A stretch of 64,000 bases of DNA from Oscillospiraceae bacterium (lineage in GTDB: Bacteria; Bacillota; Clostridia; UBA1381; UBA9506). A program made the position numbers and the translations under genes. The notes under the pieces were generated by a model, which did no database searches, was not told the DNA's origin, and worked only from the letters and a program-made list of their open reading frames with translations. Shown one piece after another: positions 25,454-34,169 of the stretch. The stretch spans positions 99,324 through 163,323 of the forward strand of contig SVJQ01000002.1 in assembly GCA_015068905.1 (NCBI GenBank). Reading direction: 5' to 3'. Position 1 is the stretch's first letter, and each line of letters begins with the position of its first letter.

Positions 25454-27556
25454 TTACAAATTGTGTTTAATTCCATCCTTTAAAATTTTCAATTCATTTT
25501 CAAGCATATATTCCACCTGACGGATTTTCCACAAAATATGCGCTTCATCACCAAGATACTCCATGGATGGTTCCCACCCCAACCGAGAATTTTTTTGCAC
25601 CAGAGGAATAGCTGATTTAGCATTTTGAATCTCCTCAAGAGCAATTTCTTCCATCTTATCAATAAACCGCTTCATATCTTGCGGGTTCTCTGATGCATCA
25701 AGTTTCGCTTTTGCTGCAACAAATTGTTTGACGTGCAGTGCCGTGCAAACAGAGCACAGAATATATTTTCCTAAATCCAACAGTTCCTCTAAGGCATCGT
25801 TTTTATTTTCCAGCATTTCAATGATGTTAATGCCCTCTTGAAGACACTCCGCCATCTTGATTAACTGCCCAATTTCGTGATGTATCCTGATTTGCGGAAT
25901 GCTGGTTTCGCTATAGTCCAGCCAGATAAATGGGTCATATTTCGGTTCAACAATTTGTGCGCCAAAGTGAGCATAGGATGCCGAGGGCGGCACTAGGCGG
26001 CGATTCAGACAAATGGGATACGCCGGTCCAATCCTGAACGCTCCATACTGGTCAGCCGCAACGGCATTGTAATATGTAATACTCTCACTCCACAATGCTA
26101 GTGCATCATTAACTGCCGGAGCATTTTCCTTTCCATAATAACTGCCTAAAATATCCATAAGGATATTTTCTTTCTTATTGCTATCCTCCGCAAAGCTCCA
26201 CTTAGCAAATTCGCTGATAAAAGAAGGATAAAACCCATAGTGATGCGATTCCATCAATCCGCAAAGACCATACTCTTCCCGGCACGAAATCATTGAATCA
26301 TAGCGTTTCTTCCACTGCTGGGGAAATGGCTCATAGGGAATCATACCGAAATCCCAGGTGAGGCCCCCTGTATTGGTCATGGCATATAAACGAATGCCAC
26401 TTTCCTTGGCGGCTTTAGCCTCAGACAAGAAGTACTTACCGGGCAGAGCTCTCGACAAGGTATAATCTGAGGTTCGCTCCTTGATGCCGTTTTGTTCATA
26501 CACCTCATGCATTTCATAGGTCACAAGCAGAGAAATATCTTTCGGAAGGGAGTGAATCAGCTTGATACGCGCCCCCTCCGATGCCCATCCCCAGTTGTAA
26601 CTCCAGAAAACAATGTCTGCCCGGTCGTTATGCTTATAAATTACTTTTTTAAGCAAATCAAGCCATGCGGGATAATCCTCGCACGGCCACCAACCAGGAT
26701 GAATTTTTGTACTCGGAATGCCATCGGCAGAGGTTTGTTCTATCGTCCCGCTTGTATGGGGGTCCCGACTGGGAAAAGCCACCGATTCACCAACTAAAAC
26801 AACGCCACGAAGCCCCGGGCAAGACTCAAACAACTTTCCGTATGTACTGTCATAATAAGCTTCCGCCCCCTCATCTTCGGGATGCTTTTCGCTTTTTAAA
26901 TAACTATATGCATAAACGTCAATCCCATATTTGGATGCACGATAAATCAGTTCATTAAAATCCAAAAAACCACACGGCGTAAGATTAACAGCTTCCGTAA
27001 ATACCATAATAGCATCCATACCGGCGTGTGCAATGTTACGCAAGTGGCTGTCAGGAAACTGATCAAGCCCATAGCCGGAATGAACCATTCGTGGTGAAAA
27101 CATAGGCTTTCGTTCCACTGTTCCCCTTTTTACAAATGGTGCCCGGCGCAAGGTCATTATATCTTCCAAATAGTAAAATGCTTGGGCAACGCCTCGCTCA
27201 TCAAACGCAGTTATGGTTATATCCCCAGAAACACTAATCCGAAAACCCATATATCCGTTTGCAGTTCCTAAACTATTTCCCGAAGAGTCAATTTCAACAC
27301 GCAAAATGCCTGATTGTTGGTCTGACGTTTTTTTAGTAAGCAGTATGGACACATTCATAGAAATTAGTAGATAATCCTGAAAATCCTTTGCTGCCGTCAG
27401 CACAACATCTCCGGACACTTTTGAAATATCCACAACCAGCCCGTCGGTAATTTCAAACTCATCCGCTTCCCGAAGTCGGTTTGCATTTCGCAGGTCTTTT
27501 TGATGAATCTGGAGCATTTTTTCTCTAAATGCATAATTTTTTTCCGTTTTTCTCAT
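25454..27556 (-). CDS. Glycoside hydrolase, GH20/GH67-like architecture, cytoplasmic
   Basis: 700 residues from the ATG at 27556 (MRKTEKNYAF), with AGAGGCGAG upstream; the ORF-track start at 27622 lies inside the ROK gene. The N-terminal 130 residues look like the alpha/beta domain that precedes the barrel in GH20, GH67 and GH84 enzymes (YFLED-like AFYYLEDIMTLRRAP). A TIM barrel follows, beginning SPRMVHSGYGLDQFPD, with acidic candidates in VLVGESVAFPSRD and VTYEMHEVYEQ. There is a helical C-terminus. No signal peptide, so it would cut imported oligosaccharides. An exo-acting hexosaminidase fits the NagA/ROK neighbours, but I cannot assign a GH family. Confidence 0.65.
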   Translation of the reverse strand: MRKTEKNYAFREKMLQIHQKDLRNANRLREADEFEITDGLVVDISKVSGDVVLTAAKDFQDYLLISMNVSILLTKKTSDQQSGILRVEIDSSGNSLGTANGYMGFRISVSGDITITAFDERGVAQAFYYLEDIMTLRRAPFVKRGTVERKPMFSPRMVHSGYGLDQFPDSHLRNIAHAGMDAIMVFTEAVNLTPCGFLDFNELIYRASKYGIDVYAYSYLKSEKHPEDEGAEAYYDSTYGKLFESCPGLRGVVLVGESVAFPSRDPHTSGTIEQTSADGIPSTKIHPGWWPCEDYPAWLDLLKKVIYKHNDRADIVFWSYNWGWASEGARIKLIHSLPKDISLLVTYEMHEVYEQNGIKERTSDYTLSRALPGKYFLSEAKAAKESGIRLYAMTNTGGLTWDFGMIPYEPFPQQWKKRYDSMISCREEYGLCGLMESHHYGFYPSFISEFAKWSFAEDSNKKENILMDILGSYYGKENAPAVNDALALWSESITYYNAVAADQYGAFRIGPAYPICLNRRLVPPSASYAHFGAQIVEPKYDPFIWLDYSETSIPQIRIHHEIGQLIKMAECLQEGINIIEMLENKNDALEELLDLGKYILCSVCTALHVKQFVAAKAKLDASENPQDMKRFIDKMEEIALEEIQNAKSAIPLVQKNSRLGWEPSMEYLGDEAHILWKIRQVEYMLENELKILKDGIKHNL

Positions 27557-27572
27557 CGTCTCGCCTCTTACA

Positions 27573-28475
27573 TTATGCTCTGTTAACAGCCATTGCCGCT
27601 GCGCCAATGATACCGGCATCATTTTTTAGTGAAGAAATAAGCACCTCAACCGGAAGTGTAATTTTTTCCTTGAGAGGCAAGAGCAGAGTATCGCCCTCAT
27701 TGGTTACAGCGCCGCCAAGCACCACTGCCTCCGGCTGAAACACGCGCACAAGACTGGTAATGCCTGTGGCAATATACGAAAAATATGTATCCAAAACCTT
27801 ACTAGCTATTGGGCAGCCTGCTTTTTTTGCATTAAAAGCAGTTTGTCCGGTAACTTCCTCACGGCACATTTGAGCCAGAAGACTTTGGGGATTCGCCAAT
27901 GCAGCAGCCTCTGTCTGCTCAATTAAAGCAGTAATAGAAGCATACTTTTCAAGACACCCTTTTTGGCCACAACGGCAGGGTATGCCGTTTTGCTCAATGA
28001 TAATATGACCAAACTCACCGGCACCGCCACGGCTGCCATAATAAGGTTTTTTATCAATGATAATACCACCGCCAACGCCTGTGCCGAGTGTTACCATAAT
28101 TAAATTAGAATATGTTTGTCCACTTCCTGCATAGAGCTCGCCACAAACAGCACTCGTTGCGTCATTTGCTAGAAAAACCGGCAATTTTACTACTTCTTCA
28201 ATCATCGCAACCATGGGCGTATTTTTGTAAGGAAGATTGGCAGAGCGAACGCAAATGCCCTTTTCATAATCTACCGTCCCCGGCGTGCCAATGCCGATTT
28301 TTTCAATCGGAAATGTCTCCCTTAAATTCTGTATAACAGCAACGATATCCTCTATAATTGTTTCTGCACGACCATCTTTTGCAGTCGGGATTTTTAACTT
28401 TTCTATGATGTTATACTCTTCATCCACAACACCGAACTTAATATTCGTGCCGCCGATATCAACACCTAAAATCAT
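27573..28475 (-). CDS. ROK-family sugar kinase
   Basis: 300 residues. N-terminal phosphate loop LGVDIGGTNIKFGVVD, the NDATSAVCGE catalytic-Asp segment, LGTGVGGGIIIDKKP, and the zinc site CRCGQKGCLEKYAS (CxCGxxGCxE) near residue 165. It lacks a DNA-binding HTH, so it is a kinase rather than a repressor. With NagA immediately upstream it could be an N-acetylglucosamine or N-acetylmannosamine kinase; glucokinase is the alternative. Starts with GAGGAGATAAT 18 bp after nagA. Confidence 0.9.
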   Translation of the reverse strand: MILGVDIGGTNIKFGVVDEEYNIIEKLKIPTAKDGRAETIIEDIVAVIQNLRETFPIEKIGIGTPGTVDYEKGICVRSANLPYKNTPMVAMIEEVVKLPVFLANDATSAVCGELYAGSGQTYSNLIMVTLGTGVGGGIIIDKKPYYGSRGGAGEFGHIIIEQNGIPCRCGQKGCLEKYASITALIEQTEAAALANPQSLLAQMCREEVTGQTAFNAKKAGCPIASKVLDTYFSYIATGITSLVRVFQPEAVVLGGAVTNEGDTLLLPLKEKITLPVEVLISSLKNDAGIIGAAAMAVNRA

Positions 28476-28493
28476 ATTATCTCCTCTTTTATA

Positions 28494-29645
28494 TCACTTG
28501 GTTGCATCGTAGACGCAAACGCCATCTACATAGGTACAAACAAGATTATATTCTCTGTCTAAAACTACAATATCTGCCGTTTTGCCGGGCACAAGACTAC
28601 CTGTTACTGCATCAAGCTTCAAGGTTTTTGCAGGATTCAGTGATGCCATTTTAGAAACCTCCTCAAGAGGAATTCCACTTGCCAGCAGATTTTTAACGCC
28701 ATCCAGCATTGTTTTTGCGCTGCCGGCAATAGTGCCGTCAGCAAGTCTCACAACGCCGTCTTTTACATAACGCGTCAGCCCATCAACAGTAAACTCTGTC
28801 ACGTTCATACCGGCTGCATGGCCGGAGTCACTGATAATATTTACCTTATCAGAGCCTTTTAACTTATATATCATTTGTACAACCGCCGGATGCAAATGAA
28901 CATAATCGCAAATCATTTCACAAACAACGTCAGGATTCGTCAGTCCTGCACCTAAAACACCCGGTTCTCTGTGATTCAGCCCCACCATTGCATTAAAGAT
29001 ATGGGTTAACTGCGTAGCACCCGCACGGATACCTGAAAGGGCTTCTTCATAGGTCGCTACTGTATGCCCTAATGACACGGTAATACCCTGGTCCACAGCA
29101 TACTGTATGAGCTCCGGTGCGCCTTTGCTTTCCGGTGCTACAGTCAAAATTTTAAGCAGGCCTCTGCTTATCTTAATCATTGCATTTAACTTTTCTATAT
29201 CAGGATCTAAAATATTATCGCCATTCATAGCGCCCTTACGATTTTTGCTGATAAAAGGACCTTCACCATGAATGCCTAAAATTTTTGCTCCGTTTTGCAC
29301 GCCCATCTCTGCAATCTCCGCTGCAAGCCTGAGTTGGCGAAGCAAATCCGGAAAAGCAGAGGCAGCAGTGGTAATTGCCAGACCTGTAACACCCTGTGTT
29401 GCTTCAAAACGACACATAGCCTCCAGCTTAGGCTCGCTGTCGCTAATTCGGGTGCCATAAGCGCCGTGGATGTGAGTATCAATAAAACCGGGAAGAACAT
29501 AGCATCCGCTCACATCACGTTTTTCCTCTCCGCAAATACCCATTTTCAGGTTCGAAATTTTTCCGTCCTGAATCTCTACATCCAGCTGTTTCAGGCTAAA
29601 ATCGCCGTCAACAACAAAACCGCCTGACAGAATCATCACTGCCAC
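28494..29645 (-). CDS. nagA: N-acetylglucosamine-6-phosphate deacetylase
   Basis: 383 residues, normal NagA length. The metal and substrate motifs are in order: GFIDTHIHGAYG (HxH, about residue 57), LGIHGEGPFIS, SLGHTVATYEEA, THIFNAM and IISDSGHAAG (catalytic Asp). It converts N-acetylglucosamine-6-phosphate to glucosamine-6-phosphate and acetate in the cytoplasm. No nagB lies in this operon; the only NagB-like gene of the window is 20 kb away at 7055-8011. Followed by the ROK kinase at 18 bp. It makes amino-sugar catabolism the clearest part of this locus. Confidence 0.93.
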   Translation of the reverse strand: MAVMILSGGFVVDGDFSLKQLDVEIQDGKISNLKMGICGEEKRDVSGCYVLPGFIDTHIHGAYGTRISDSEPKLEAMCRFEATQGVTGLAITTAASAFPDLLRQLRLAAEIAEMGVQNGAKILGIHGEGPFISKNRKGAMNGDNILDPDIEKLNAMIKISRGLLKILTVAPESKGAPELIQYAVDQGITVSLGHTVATYEEALSGIRAGATQLTHIFNAMVGLNHREPGVLGAGLTNPDVVCEMICDYVHLHPAVVQMIYKLKGSDKVNIISDSGHAAGMNVTEFTVDGLTRYVKDGVVRLADGTIAGSAKTMLDGVKNLLASGIPLEEVSKMASLNPAKTLKLDAVTGSLVPGKTADIVVLDREYNLVCTYVDGVCVYDATK

Positions 29646-29655
29646 CTCCTTATAT

Positions 29656-30510
29656 TTAATAAGTTTTAATAATATTGTTTAAGTAGTTTACCGCAGTTTG
29701 AATATCAGCTGCAGGGTCATCGCCCACTTCTCTTTCAATGGTCAAAAAGCCTTTATAGCCAATATCCTCCAACGCTTTCATATAGGCAGGGAAAGGAACG
29801 CTGCCTGTACCTAAGGGCATTTCCTTATACTGCTTTACGAGCCCCTCGCGGGAAACAATACCGTAAATCTGCTCCGGATTGGTATACCCAAAGCGATTGC
29901 CGTCCTTTGCATGGGTATGCACAATGTAATCTTTCAGATTATAAACAGCCTGCACCGGGTCGTCACCGGTAATCATAATCAGGTTAGCAGGGTCAAAGTT
30001 CACAGCAACGCCTGTTGAACCTAAAGAATCTAAAAATTCCTTTAAAACCATAGAGGTTTCCGGTCCTGTTTCAATGGCAAAGTGAGAACCAATGGAATCA
30101 GCATAACGGGCCAGTTCCACACAGGCCTCCTGCATGATTTTATATCTGTCATGATTTTTATCTTCAGGAACAACGCCAATGTGGGTTGTTACCACATCGG
30201 TTTCCAGGTCTTTTGCAAGATCCATAATCCGCTTGGATTTTTCAATGAGTTCAGGATTTAACTCTTTCTGCCAAAATCCCATACCCAAATCACCACAAAT
30301 TGCAGAGAAAACCAACCCGTGGGATTTTACATAATCCAAAAGTTCTTTGCGCTTTTCGCCCTTTAAGTTTTCGGGAGAATTTTCGCCGCTGGTGGAATAC
30401 ATCTGCAGACCCTTTGCACCGATTTCTGCCGCTTTCTTCACAGCACTTTTGGTGTCTAAACGAAAGGAATCAAGCATTGCACCAATAGGGAACTGATACA
30501 TTTTATACAA
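29656..30510 (-). CDS. Xylose-isomerase-like TIM barrel (sugar phosphate isomerase/epimerase), second copy
   Basis: 284 residues, same superfamily as 24602-25435 but clearly diverged. Metal ligands: Glu in HFAIETGPE, Asp in AVNFDPANL, His in IVHTHAKDG and Glu in FLTIEREVG, the ending typical of this family. Located between a Gfo/Idh/MocA gene (24 bp upstream) and nagA (10 bp downstream). The repeated Gfo-plus-barrel pairing suggests each pair processes one oxidised sugar intermediate. Substrate unknown. Confidence 0.88.
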   Translation of the reverse strand: MYKMYQFPIGAMLDSFRLDTKSAVKKAAEIGAKGLQMYSTSGENSPENLKGEKRKELLDYVKSHGLVFSAICGDLGMGFWQKELNPELIEKSKRIMDLAKDLETDVVTTHIGVVPEDKNHDRYKIMQEACVELARYADSIGSHFAIETGPETSMVLKEFLDSLGSTGVAVNFDPANLIMITGDDPVQAVYNLKDYIVHTHAKDGNRFGYTNPEQIYGIVSREGLVKQYKEMPLGTGSVPFPAYMKALEDIGYKGFLTIEREVGDDPAADIQTAVNYLNNIIKTY

Positions 30511-30534
30511 CTCCGTCCTTATGAATTTTATTTC

Positions 30535-31539
30535 TTACAGATAAACAGGTTCATCGGTCTGAGCAGATTTAATTTCGGCCAGTGCTAAATCCAGAGTCTG
30601 CTTAGTGCTTTCCGGAACCAGAACCTTAACCGGTCTGTCTTCTTTAATTGCGCTGATGAGTTCCTTCATTTCCTCTAAATACGGATTGACAACATCAACC
30701 TTGAAATCATAGGTTTCGCCTTCAATGGGATGTACCTTAACTTCACCATTTTCTTTCATTTCTAATGTTGCATTTTCAAATTCTGCATAGTAGCCACGTC
30801 TGAAACCAAAGCTGTTACCAAAACTCCAGTCACAGGATGCAGTTACTAACGTACCATCTTTATAAAAATATCTTGTAGAAATGGATTCAAACGGGGTTCT
30901 TCTGTGACCGGCAACAGATGAAACATATTCAGGCAGACCAAATACCCAGTTAATCAAGTCAACATCGTGAACATGTAAATCAAGTGCTGCACAACCGCTT
31001 TTTTCAAAATCTTCATACCAATGATCCCAGCCCCAAACAGGTACTAAGCTGAAGCGATGGAAGTCTGCACGGACAAACTTACCAAGTTCACCGTTTTCAT
31101 AAAAATGCTTTAAAGCTCCGCAGGCTTTGTTGAAACGCAGGCACTGACCAATCATAAGCTTTTTGCCGAGGCGGTTTGCTGTTTCAATCATTTTCGCAGC
31201 TTCTTCAGAGGTACGTGCCATCGGCTTTTCAGAAAAAACGTGAGCGCCTGCTTCCAGTGCCATAATGGCATACTTTGCATGAAGATATGTAGGCAGAGCA
31301 ACAACAACGAGATCCAGCTCTTCTTTTTTGAGCATTTCTTCAGCATCTGTATAGAAATTGATGTGGCTTAAATCTACCTTGGTTTCCTGAACACCCTGAT
31401 TGGTGTCCTGCGCCTTAGAAAGCTTATCAGGCTCAACATCACAAAGAGCAACTAACTTTACATCGTCTTCTAAAGATAAAAGATTGTTTAAATGAAGTTT
31501 ACCAAGCCCGCCTAAGCCAATAACAGCACAATTCAACAT
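30535..31539 (-). CDS. Gfo/Idh/MocA-family oxidoreductase (second)
   Basis: 334 residues. CAVIGLGGLGKLHLNN (GxGxxG), HVFSEKPMART (EKP motif) and DLHVHDVDLINW (catalytic D/H segment) are all intact. A GASCDWSF-like strand and the C-terminal beta sheet follow. It precedes the second TIM-barrel gene. A 101-bp gap with a hairpin (31604-31626) and a TATAAT-like box near 31573 separates it from the third oxidoreductase, so it may have a secondary transcript start. Confidence 0.9.
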   Translation of the reverse strand: MLNCAVIGLGGLGKLHLNNLLSLEDDVKLVALCDVEPDKLSKAQDTNQGVQETKVDLSHINFYTDAEEMLKKEELDLVVVALPTYLHAKYAIMALEAGAHVFSEKPMARTSEEAAKMIETANRLGKKLMIGQCLRFNKACGALKHFYENGELGKFVRADFHRFSLVPVWGWDHWYEDFEKSGCAALDLHVHDVDLINWVFGLPEYVSSVAGHRRTPFESISTRYFYKDGTLVTASCDWSFGNSFGFRRGYYAEFENATLEMKENGEVKVHPIEGETYDFKVDVVNPYLEEMKELISAIKEDRPVKVLVPESTKQTLDLALAEIKSAQTDEPVYL

Positions 31540-31603
31540 AATTATCTATCCTTTCATAAACAAATTTTAATTATAAAAATTTAAGCATATTATTGTGAAA
31601 CAA

Positions 31604-31626
31604 TCCCCTGCCTGCAAGACAGGGGA
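31604..31626. terminator. Intra-operon hairpin (attenuator or processing site)
   Basis: TCCCCTG/CAGGGGA, 7-bp perfect stem with a 9-nt loop, just after the stop of the third Gfo gene and before the second. The minus-strand tail is TTGTTTC, a weak T-run, so partial termination or mRNA stabilisation are both possible. Confidence 0.5.
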
Positions 31627-31640
31627 CTATTTTCCTTACA

Positions 31641-32678
31641 TTAGAAATTGTAATCAACGGTAACCTTATTACCGGTTTTAAAGGATTCAACAATGGCAAG
31701 ACATACAGAAGCAGTTGAAGCACCTTCAACACCATCGGTGGGAACAGGCTTACCTGCTAAGATACAATCAACAAAATCCTGAACCTCTGCTGTTGCGTTG
31801 TGGTTAGCAAGCGTAATGGGGATTCTGATTTCAGCAGACTGCTGATGCATATCTTTTACAGTATCGTTCTCTGTAAATCTCTCTAAGAAAAGGGAGATAT
31901 AAGGAGAAGTATTATCAAAAATAATTGTACCCTTTGTACCATACAGTGCTGAACGCATTGTGTAAGCACGCTTACAGCCGTGTGAGTTCATTACCTTACC
32001 GATAACACCTGTGGGGAATTTCATGATAGCTAAGCTACAGTCATGAATCGGCCAATCCTTCTGGCAGAAATTATTTGCATAAGCAAATACTTCTTCAGGG
32101 TTACCTGCCATCATTCTGATAAGGTCAACAGCGTGACAACCGCCACCGATAATAGCTTCACGTTCAGGCTGTTTTCTCCAACCGTCTGTACCAAACTTAC
32201 CGGTATAGTCATGTGCATATTCAGATTCTACCATGAAAAGTTCACCGATAACGCCGGCATCTAAAAGCTGCTTAGCCTTTACAAAAGCAGGGGTATAACG
32301 ACCAATCTGACCTACCATCAGTTCTTTTCCGGTTTCTCTTGCAACCTTAATCATTTCTTTACATTCGTCAAGGTCTAATGCCATGGGCTTTTCACATAGA
32401 ACGTGTTTGCCGGCACGCATTGCAGCAATTGCAATTTCAGCATGTACCTGGTCAGGCAACGGCAGGGTTACAGCGTCAATGTCTTCTCTTGCTAACAGCT
32501 CATGATAGTCGGTATATGTAGTTTCAACACCAAACTGTTCAGCTTTAGCTGCCAATCTTTCGCTGTCCTTGTCGCAAATAGCGATCAGTTCTGCATTCTT
32601 AGCTTTTTGGATACCATCTAAATGGTAGAGGGAGAAAGCACCTGTACCAATGACACCCAAACGTAATTTTTTACTCAT
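31641..32678 (-). CDS. Gfo/Idh/MocA-family oxidoreductase (third)
   Basis: 345 residues. Motifs LGVIGTGAFSLYHLDG, HVLCEKPMALD and GGGCHAVDLIRMM are intact. It is more similar in plan to inositol-2-dehydrogenase-like members than to the other two copies, but no substrate can be named. Start behind AGGAGGAATTATATC, 28 bp after the ceramidase-like gene. Three enzymes of one family in one operon suggest successive or parallel oxidations of glycan-derived sugars. Confidence 0.9.
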   Translation of the reverse strand: MSKKLRLGVIGTGAFSLYHLDGIQKAKNAELIAICDKDSERLAAKAEQFGVETTYTDYHELLAREDIDAVTLPLPDQVHAEIAIAAMRAGKHVLCEKPMALDLDECKEMIKVARETGKELMVGQIGRYTPAFVKAKQLLDAGVIGELFMVESEYAHDYTGKFGTDGWRKQPEREAIIGGGCHAVDLIRMMAGNPEEVFAYANNFCQKDWPIHDCSLAIMKFPTGVIGKVMNSHGCKRAYTMRSALYGTKGTIIFDNTSPYISLFLERFTENDTVKDMHQQSAEIRIPITLANHNATAEVQDFVDCILAGKPVPTDGVEGASTASVCLAIVESFKTGNKVTVDYNF

Positions 32679-32706
32679 GATATAATTCCTCCTATATCGT
32701 TTTTAA

Positions 32707-34068
32707 CTATTTACAAAGTTCTTTTGCCAGTTCAACTGCATGATCGGCCATTATATATCCGGCATCAGGAATCAAACTTGAAGACGAAATTTGCGCCTCG
32801 TATAAATCTGTTCCGAAAGCCTGTCTGGTGGGAATGTAATTTTCATTACCTCCGTTTGCCATTTCAGCAACCATGCTAAATTTGGCAGGTGAATGTTCTT
32901 TCATATAAATGCCAAATTCAGAATACACCTCACCGCTCACGGCAAACAGCATACAATCACCAATTTTCAGTGCCTGTACAACCATGGGCAGTTCCGGCGG
33001 CAGTTCGTGGAAGTCCAAAATAGCTTCTGCTCTTCTGCGCTTATATCCTTCACCATTAGGATCATGAACGCTACCCTCTGAGCCGGTTCGTTCAGGATAT
33101 TTTTTAATCAAATCCCTATATTCCTGAACTTCCTCAGGAGAAAGCTGTCTTCTTTCAATGTAAAGAAGCTCTTTTTTACCGCTAACACCGGTAGCTCCCA
33201 AAGGCTCAGCCTCATCATACAAGGCACGCACCTCATCGGCTAAGCGTTGACCGATTCTTATGTAGGGCGGATCTGCAAAGAAATCATCAAAGGTTCTGCT
33301 GATATCAAAATGGTTGATATTACCGCAACAACCATTGACAAATACCGTTACAAAGTTCTCGCCATAGGTTTTTTTAAGTTCCTTGGCCATAACGCCTGAA
33401 TAATCACTGCAATAGGAAGTACAAGGAGGCCAGGATGAAACGCAGTCATGATGTAATGAGTAGTTTACCATCGCGCCAATGGGGTTATCTTCTTCGTCGC
33501 AGAAGAACACAACGCCAAGTTCAGGGTCCAATGTGCCAAACGGCTCAACCACATCCGGATTCTGCCATCCGGGATTCATAAGGATACGACCGTCTTTCAT
33601 AACATAGTTACGGATAAACGAAATGCCGTGTACATCTGTTTTTGCCATTTTAGCACTTGCCGGTTGCATGCGATGATAAGCCAAAATGCCACAATCGCCG
33701 ACCAAGCGGCTCAATACATCGTTATATGCTTCATCCGGTGTGTAAACAAGGGAATCTGCCCCTGACTTATCATGTATGTCACCTAAGCCGCCACCTGTAT
33801 GAGTATGTGTCGCGTTAATCAGCACTCTGTCGGAAGGAATACCGGTATAAGCCGCGATTCTCTCCACTGCCACATCGTGAACAATTTGCGGCATAAATTC
33901 AGATTCAACTGAAATAACAATGCCACATTCGCCGTCCATTTCAACAGCAACAGCTTTAACATATAACTTTTCAATTACGCCATCGGCTAATCTTGTGCGG
34001 AAATAGCCTTTCATGTTACAACCTAAAGGTGGTGTAATTTCAGATTCATAGAACCCGCATCTCATCAC
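32707..34068 (-). CDS. Neutral/alkaline non-lysosomal ceramidase-like protein
   Basis: 453 residues, resembling the N-terminal catalytic domain of neutral ceramidases. Visible pieces are GFYESEITPPLGCNMKGY at the start, VLINATHTHTGGG (zinc His pair, about residue 95), NYSLHHDCVSSW and FVNGCCGNINH. It lacks a signal peptide, and the C-terminal Ig-like domain of true ceramidases is absent. Such cytoplasmic homologues occur in sugar-degradation loci, where an ester or amide bond other than ceramide is likely cleaved. GTG 34068 and ATG 34065 are both possible starts after GAGGTGATTTAA. First gene of the catabolic transcription unit driven by motif copy B. Confidence 0.82.
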   Translation of the reverse strand: MMRCGFYESEITPPLGCNMKGYFRTRLADGVIEKLYVKAVAVEMDGECGIVISVESEFMPQIVHDVAVERIAAYTGIPSDRVLINATHTHTGGGLGDIHDKSGADSLVYTPDEAYNDVLSRLVGDCGILAYHRMQPASAKMAKTDVHGISFIRNYVMKDGRILMNPGWQNPDVVEPFGTLDPELGVVFFCDEEDNPIGAMVNYSLHHDCVSSWPPCTSYCSDYSGVMAKELKKTYGENFVTVFVNGCCGNINHFDISRTFDDFFADPPYIRIGQRLADEVRALYDEAEPLGATGVSGKKELLYIERRQLSPEEVQEYRDLIKKYPERTGSEGSVHDPNGEGYKRRRAEAILDFHELPPELPMVVQALKIGDCMLFAVSGEVYSEFGIYMKEHSPAKFSMVAEMANGGNENYIPTRQAFGTDLYEAQISSSSLIPDAGYIMADHAVELAKELCK

Positions 34069-34102
34069 TTAAATCACCTCATACTATTTGATTTTCAAGC
34101 AC

Positions 34103-34155
34103 ATTATAGCACGGCTATTTTTCAAAAAAAACTACACAATTTATAAAAAATGTCG
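34103..34155 (-). promoter_or_regulatory. Regulon promoter, motif copy B (catabolic operon)
   Basis: On the minus strand the 30-bp motif (CGACATTTTTTATAAATTG, then TGTAGTTTTTT; 34126-34155) is followed after 17 bp by TATAAT at 34103-34108. It differs from copy A in one base. Drives 34068 down to 22367. Confidence 0.8.
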
Positions 34156-34169
34156 TTATTTTATCTTTT

